64,000 nucleotides of DNA. It comes from Methylobacterium mesophilicum SR1.6/6. Its GTDB lineage: Bacteria > Pseudomonadota > Alphaproteobacteria > Rhizobiales > Beijerinckiaceae. Position numbers and translations under genes: made by a program. Of this stretch, positions 62,239 to 64,000 are shown one piece after another (positions within the stretch are counted from its first letter, which is position 1; every line of letters begins with the position of its first letter). The stretch covers positions 660,501 to 724,500 of the forward strand of contig NZ_CP043538.1 in NCBI RefSeq assembly GCF_000364445.2, read 5' to 3'. Under the pieces are notes generated by a model. The model saw only the letters and a list, made by a program, of their open reading frames with translations. It was not told the DNA's origin and did no database searches.

Positions 62239-63891
62239 TCAGAAGTCGCGCTGGACGCGGACGCGGACCATCGAGGCCGAGTCCTGCGTCGCGGTGCGCG
62301 GCACGAAGGTCCCGTTGTTGATGCCTGGAACGTTGGAATAGGCGGTCGGGCTCTTGTCGGTATCGATCGCCCGGCCGCTCTTCAGGCCGATCTGCGTGTA
62401 GAAGGCCTCCACGCCGATATCGAGGTCCTTGACCGGCGACCAGATCACGCTGCCGCCCGCCACGAACTGGTAGGTGTCGCGAAGGGCTTGGCTTAACTGG
62501 TAGAAGCGCGTGCCCGGAACGCCCACGGCGTTGGCGCCGAAGGTGTTGGTACCGTTCGGGTTCACGAGATTGAAGATCGCGCCCTGGGCCCGGCGCGCGC
62601 CCTGCGCGAAGCTCTGCTCGCCGTAGGAGCCGAAGAAGGCCGAGCGCCATTCCGGTGACCAGTAGTGCAGGTAGGCCGCCGTCGCGGTGAAGCTCTGCGA
62701 GGTCTGCAGCTGGCCGGTGAACGGGTTGATCGTCGCATCTGCGAAATACTGGGCGAACTTCTGGCCCTGGATGGTCGCGGTGCTCTGCGTGTACGAGCCG
62801 GTGTAGGCGGAGTAGCCGGTGTAGAGCTGCGCGCCCTCGCCGTAGGCACCCTGCAGGTAGAGGGCGTCGCCGGGCGCGATGAAGGGCGTGTTGACCTTCA
62901 GGCCGCCCTGCACCGCCCAGCCGAGCAGGCTGTTGGTGTGCGGGATGCTGACATTCGATCCGGTTCCGGAGCCGGCGCCGTTGGCGACATTTCCGACATT
63001 CAGCTCGTGCGAGGCGGCCGAGATCTGGGCCGAGCCCCAGGCCTGATCGACGCGCAGGGCTCCGACGAAGTCCGGCAGGCGCTCCCGCTGGATCGCGTCG
63101 ATGAAGCTGTACCGCGACGGGGCGCCGTTGGTGTAGCCGATGAAGACCGGCACCGGCGAGTTCGATTGGGCGAAGTTCGCGAGATTGGTGTTGACCGTGA
63201 CTCCCGCCGGGTTGACCGTCGGCGAGAAGATCGGAGTGCGGCGGAAGACCGGGTCTTCGACTGAGAGCGTCGCGGACAGGCCGTTGCCGATGGTGGCTGT
63301 GTAGGCGAGCAGGTTGGTCGACGCGTTGTCGGAGCCCAGCGTCGAGCCGCCCAACTCGAAGTCGTGAGCGTAGAAATCGAAGAACGAGGACGCGCGACCG
63401 GCGGTCAGGCCCGCGAACTGAATGAACGCCTTGTCGACGTTCGAGAATTGCTGGTCGCGGCCGAAGCTGTCGACGCCCAGGCCCGGGAAGGCCTGGCCGA
63501 TGCGCTGCTGCGTGCCGGAGGTGCCGACGCCGGCGTAGCCGGTGCGGGCACCGGCATCGAGGCGCACGAAGGCGCGCAGCGTGCCGTAGGCGGTCTGGGT
63601 ACGGGCATCGAGGTTGATGCGCAGCCGGCCCTGATAGCCTGACGTATCGCCGCCGTTGCCATTCTGGCGCGTGTAGCTGGCCTGGTAGCCGCCCTCGAAC
63701 CGGGCGCGTCCCGAGAGACGCAGGCAGGTGTCGGTGCCGGGAATGTAGAAGAAGCCGGCGCCGTAGGCGGAGCAGACGCGGACGTACTCGATCGGAACCG
63801 CCTTCTTGACCGGCAGATCGGCGGCGTGCGCGGCGCCCACCGCCGCGCACGCGGCTGCAGACCCGAGCAACGAGCTCTTCAAGAGCTTCAT
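62239..63891 (-). CDS. Outer-membrane porin (Porin_2 family)
   Basis: A 550-residue porin of the rhizobial type. Signal peptide KLLKSSLLGSAAACAAVG is cleaved after AHA; the mature protein begins ADLPVKKAVPIEYVRVC, typical of Porin_2. The conserved CLRLSGRARFEGGYQAS strand and the C-terminal MVRVRVQRDF with terminal Phe support a beta-barrel. Starts at 63897 and 63891 are possible; GGAG spacing favours 63891. It is transcribed from beyond the right-hand end of the operon region, with its own leader in 63892-64000. Confidence 0.93.
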   Translation of the reverse strand: MKLLKSSLLGSAAACAAVGAAHAADLPVKKAVPIEYVRVCSAYGAGFFYIPGTDTCLRLSGRARFEGGYQASYTRQNGNGGDTSGYQGRLRINLDARTQTAYGTLRAFVRLDAGARTGYAGVGTSGTQQRIGQAFPGLGVDSFGRDQQFSNVDKAFIQFAGLTAGRASSFFDFYAHDFELGGSTLGSDNASTNLLAYTATIGNGLSATLSVEDPVFRRTPIFSPTVNPAGVTVNTNLANFAQSNSPVPVFIGYTNGAPSRYSFIDAIQRERLPDFVGALRVDQAWGSAQISAASHELNVGNVANGAGSGTGSNVSIPHTNSLLGWAVQGGLKVNTPFIAPGDALYLQGAYGEGAQLYTGYSAYTGSYTQSTATIQGQKFAQYFADATINPFTGQLQTSQSFTATAAYLHYWSPEWRSAFFGSYGEQSFAQGARRAQGAIFNLVNPNGTNTFGANAVGVPGTRFYQLSQALRDTYQFVAGGSVIWSPVKDLDIGVEAFYTQIGLKSGRAIDTDKSPTAYSNVPGINNGTFVPRTATQDSASMVRVRVQRDF

Positions 63892-64000
63892 AGACATCTC
63901 CAAATCTTCGAGACCCAGATGCAATGCCTTTCGGCTTTTTTACAGCCAACCGCACTGCAGATTGTTACGTATTATTCTTATCTTTCGGCTCAGATCTCGA
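63892..64000 (-). promoter_or_regulatory. AT-rich leader/promoter region of porin
   Basis: The minus strand contains AAGATAAGAATAATACG near 63982 and TGTAAAAAAGCCGAAAGG near 63940, both AT-rich against the genome. A promoter is likely here, but I could not fix its -35 and -10 elements, and the window ends at 64000. Confidence 0.4.

Overview
The window is very GC-rich, and its gene content points to an alphaproteobacterium of the order Hyphomicrobiales, most likely Methylobacterium or a close relative. The clues are a Porin_2-type outer membrane porin, a SlyX ending in PPHY, an S21 with a long Ala/Pro tail, FabI, AddB, a BLUF photoreceptor, several chemoreceptors and stand-alone response regulators. 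The genus is inferred from family resemblance, not from a marker gene. Genes are tightly packed, with many ATGA/GTGA overlaps and several GTG or TTG starts. No rRNA, tRNA, CRISPR array or prophage was seen.

Layout. 1-2.3 kb: flagellar hook genes flgE and flgK on the minus strand; flgK carries an apparent one-base frameshift, and flgE has a good sigma-54 promoter match. 2.5-3.5 kb: a BLUF blue-light sensor followed by a CheY-like regulator. 3.6-13.3 kb: prfC, a DUF1800/DUF1501 secreted pair, threonine aldolase, rpsU with a strong leader hairpin, a response regulator, a class II glutamine amidotransferase, an aldehyde dehydrogenase and slyX. 13.6-16.4 kb: a soluble PAS-PAS chemoreceptor and a GGDEF protein. 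16.7-20.7 kb: a 1355-residue Pls/PosA-type non-ribosomal peptide synthetase, the most interesting gene here. 20.8-25.8 kb: histidine phosphatase, PPK2, an AAA ATPase, fabI and a CbpA-like DnaJ protein. 26-29.3 kb: a VOC protein and a complete metal-chelate-type ABC transporter. 29.3-35.1 kb: a Crp/Fnr regulator, a GH25 lysozyme lipoprotein, small proteins, a ClpP-like protease and an NfeD/SPFH pair. 35.4-38.8 kb: a three-gene glycosyltransferase operon. 39.2-43.6 kb: an RND efflux adaptor and pump. 43.7-52 kb: small membrane proteins, TspO, a Cys/Met-metabolism PLP enzyme, a membrane chemoreceptor, an AEC transporter and a glutaryl-CoA-type dehydrogenase. 52-56.7 kb: addB, then an intact IS66-family element with an 8-bp target duplication. 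56.8-61.8 kb: a tricarballylate-type dehydrogenase with a GntR regulator and two carboxylate transporters. 62.2-63.9 kb: the porin.

Functional themes. Motility and sensing are heavily represented: hook genes, two chemoreceptors, BLUF, two receiver-only regulators and a diguanylate cyclase. A catabolic module for a di- or tricarboxylate (dehydrogenase, GntR repressor, MFS and 2-HCT carriers) sits next to the insertion sequence. Palindromic intergenic repeats recur, mostly between convergent genes, and one fragment marks the point downstream of addB where addA would be expected.
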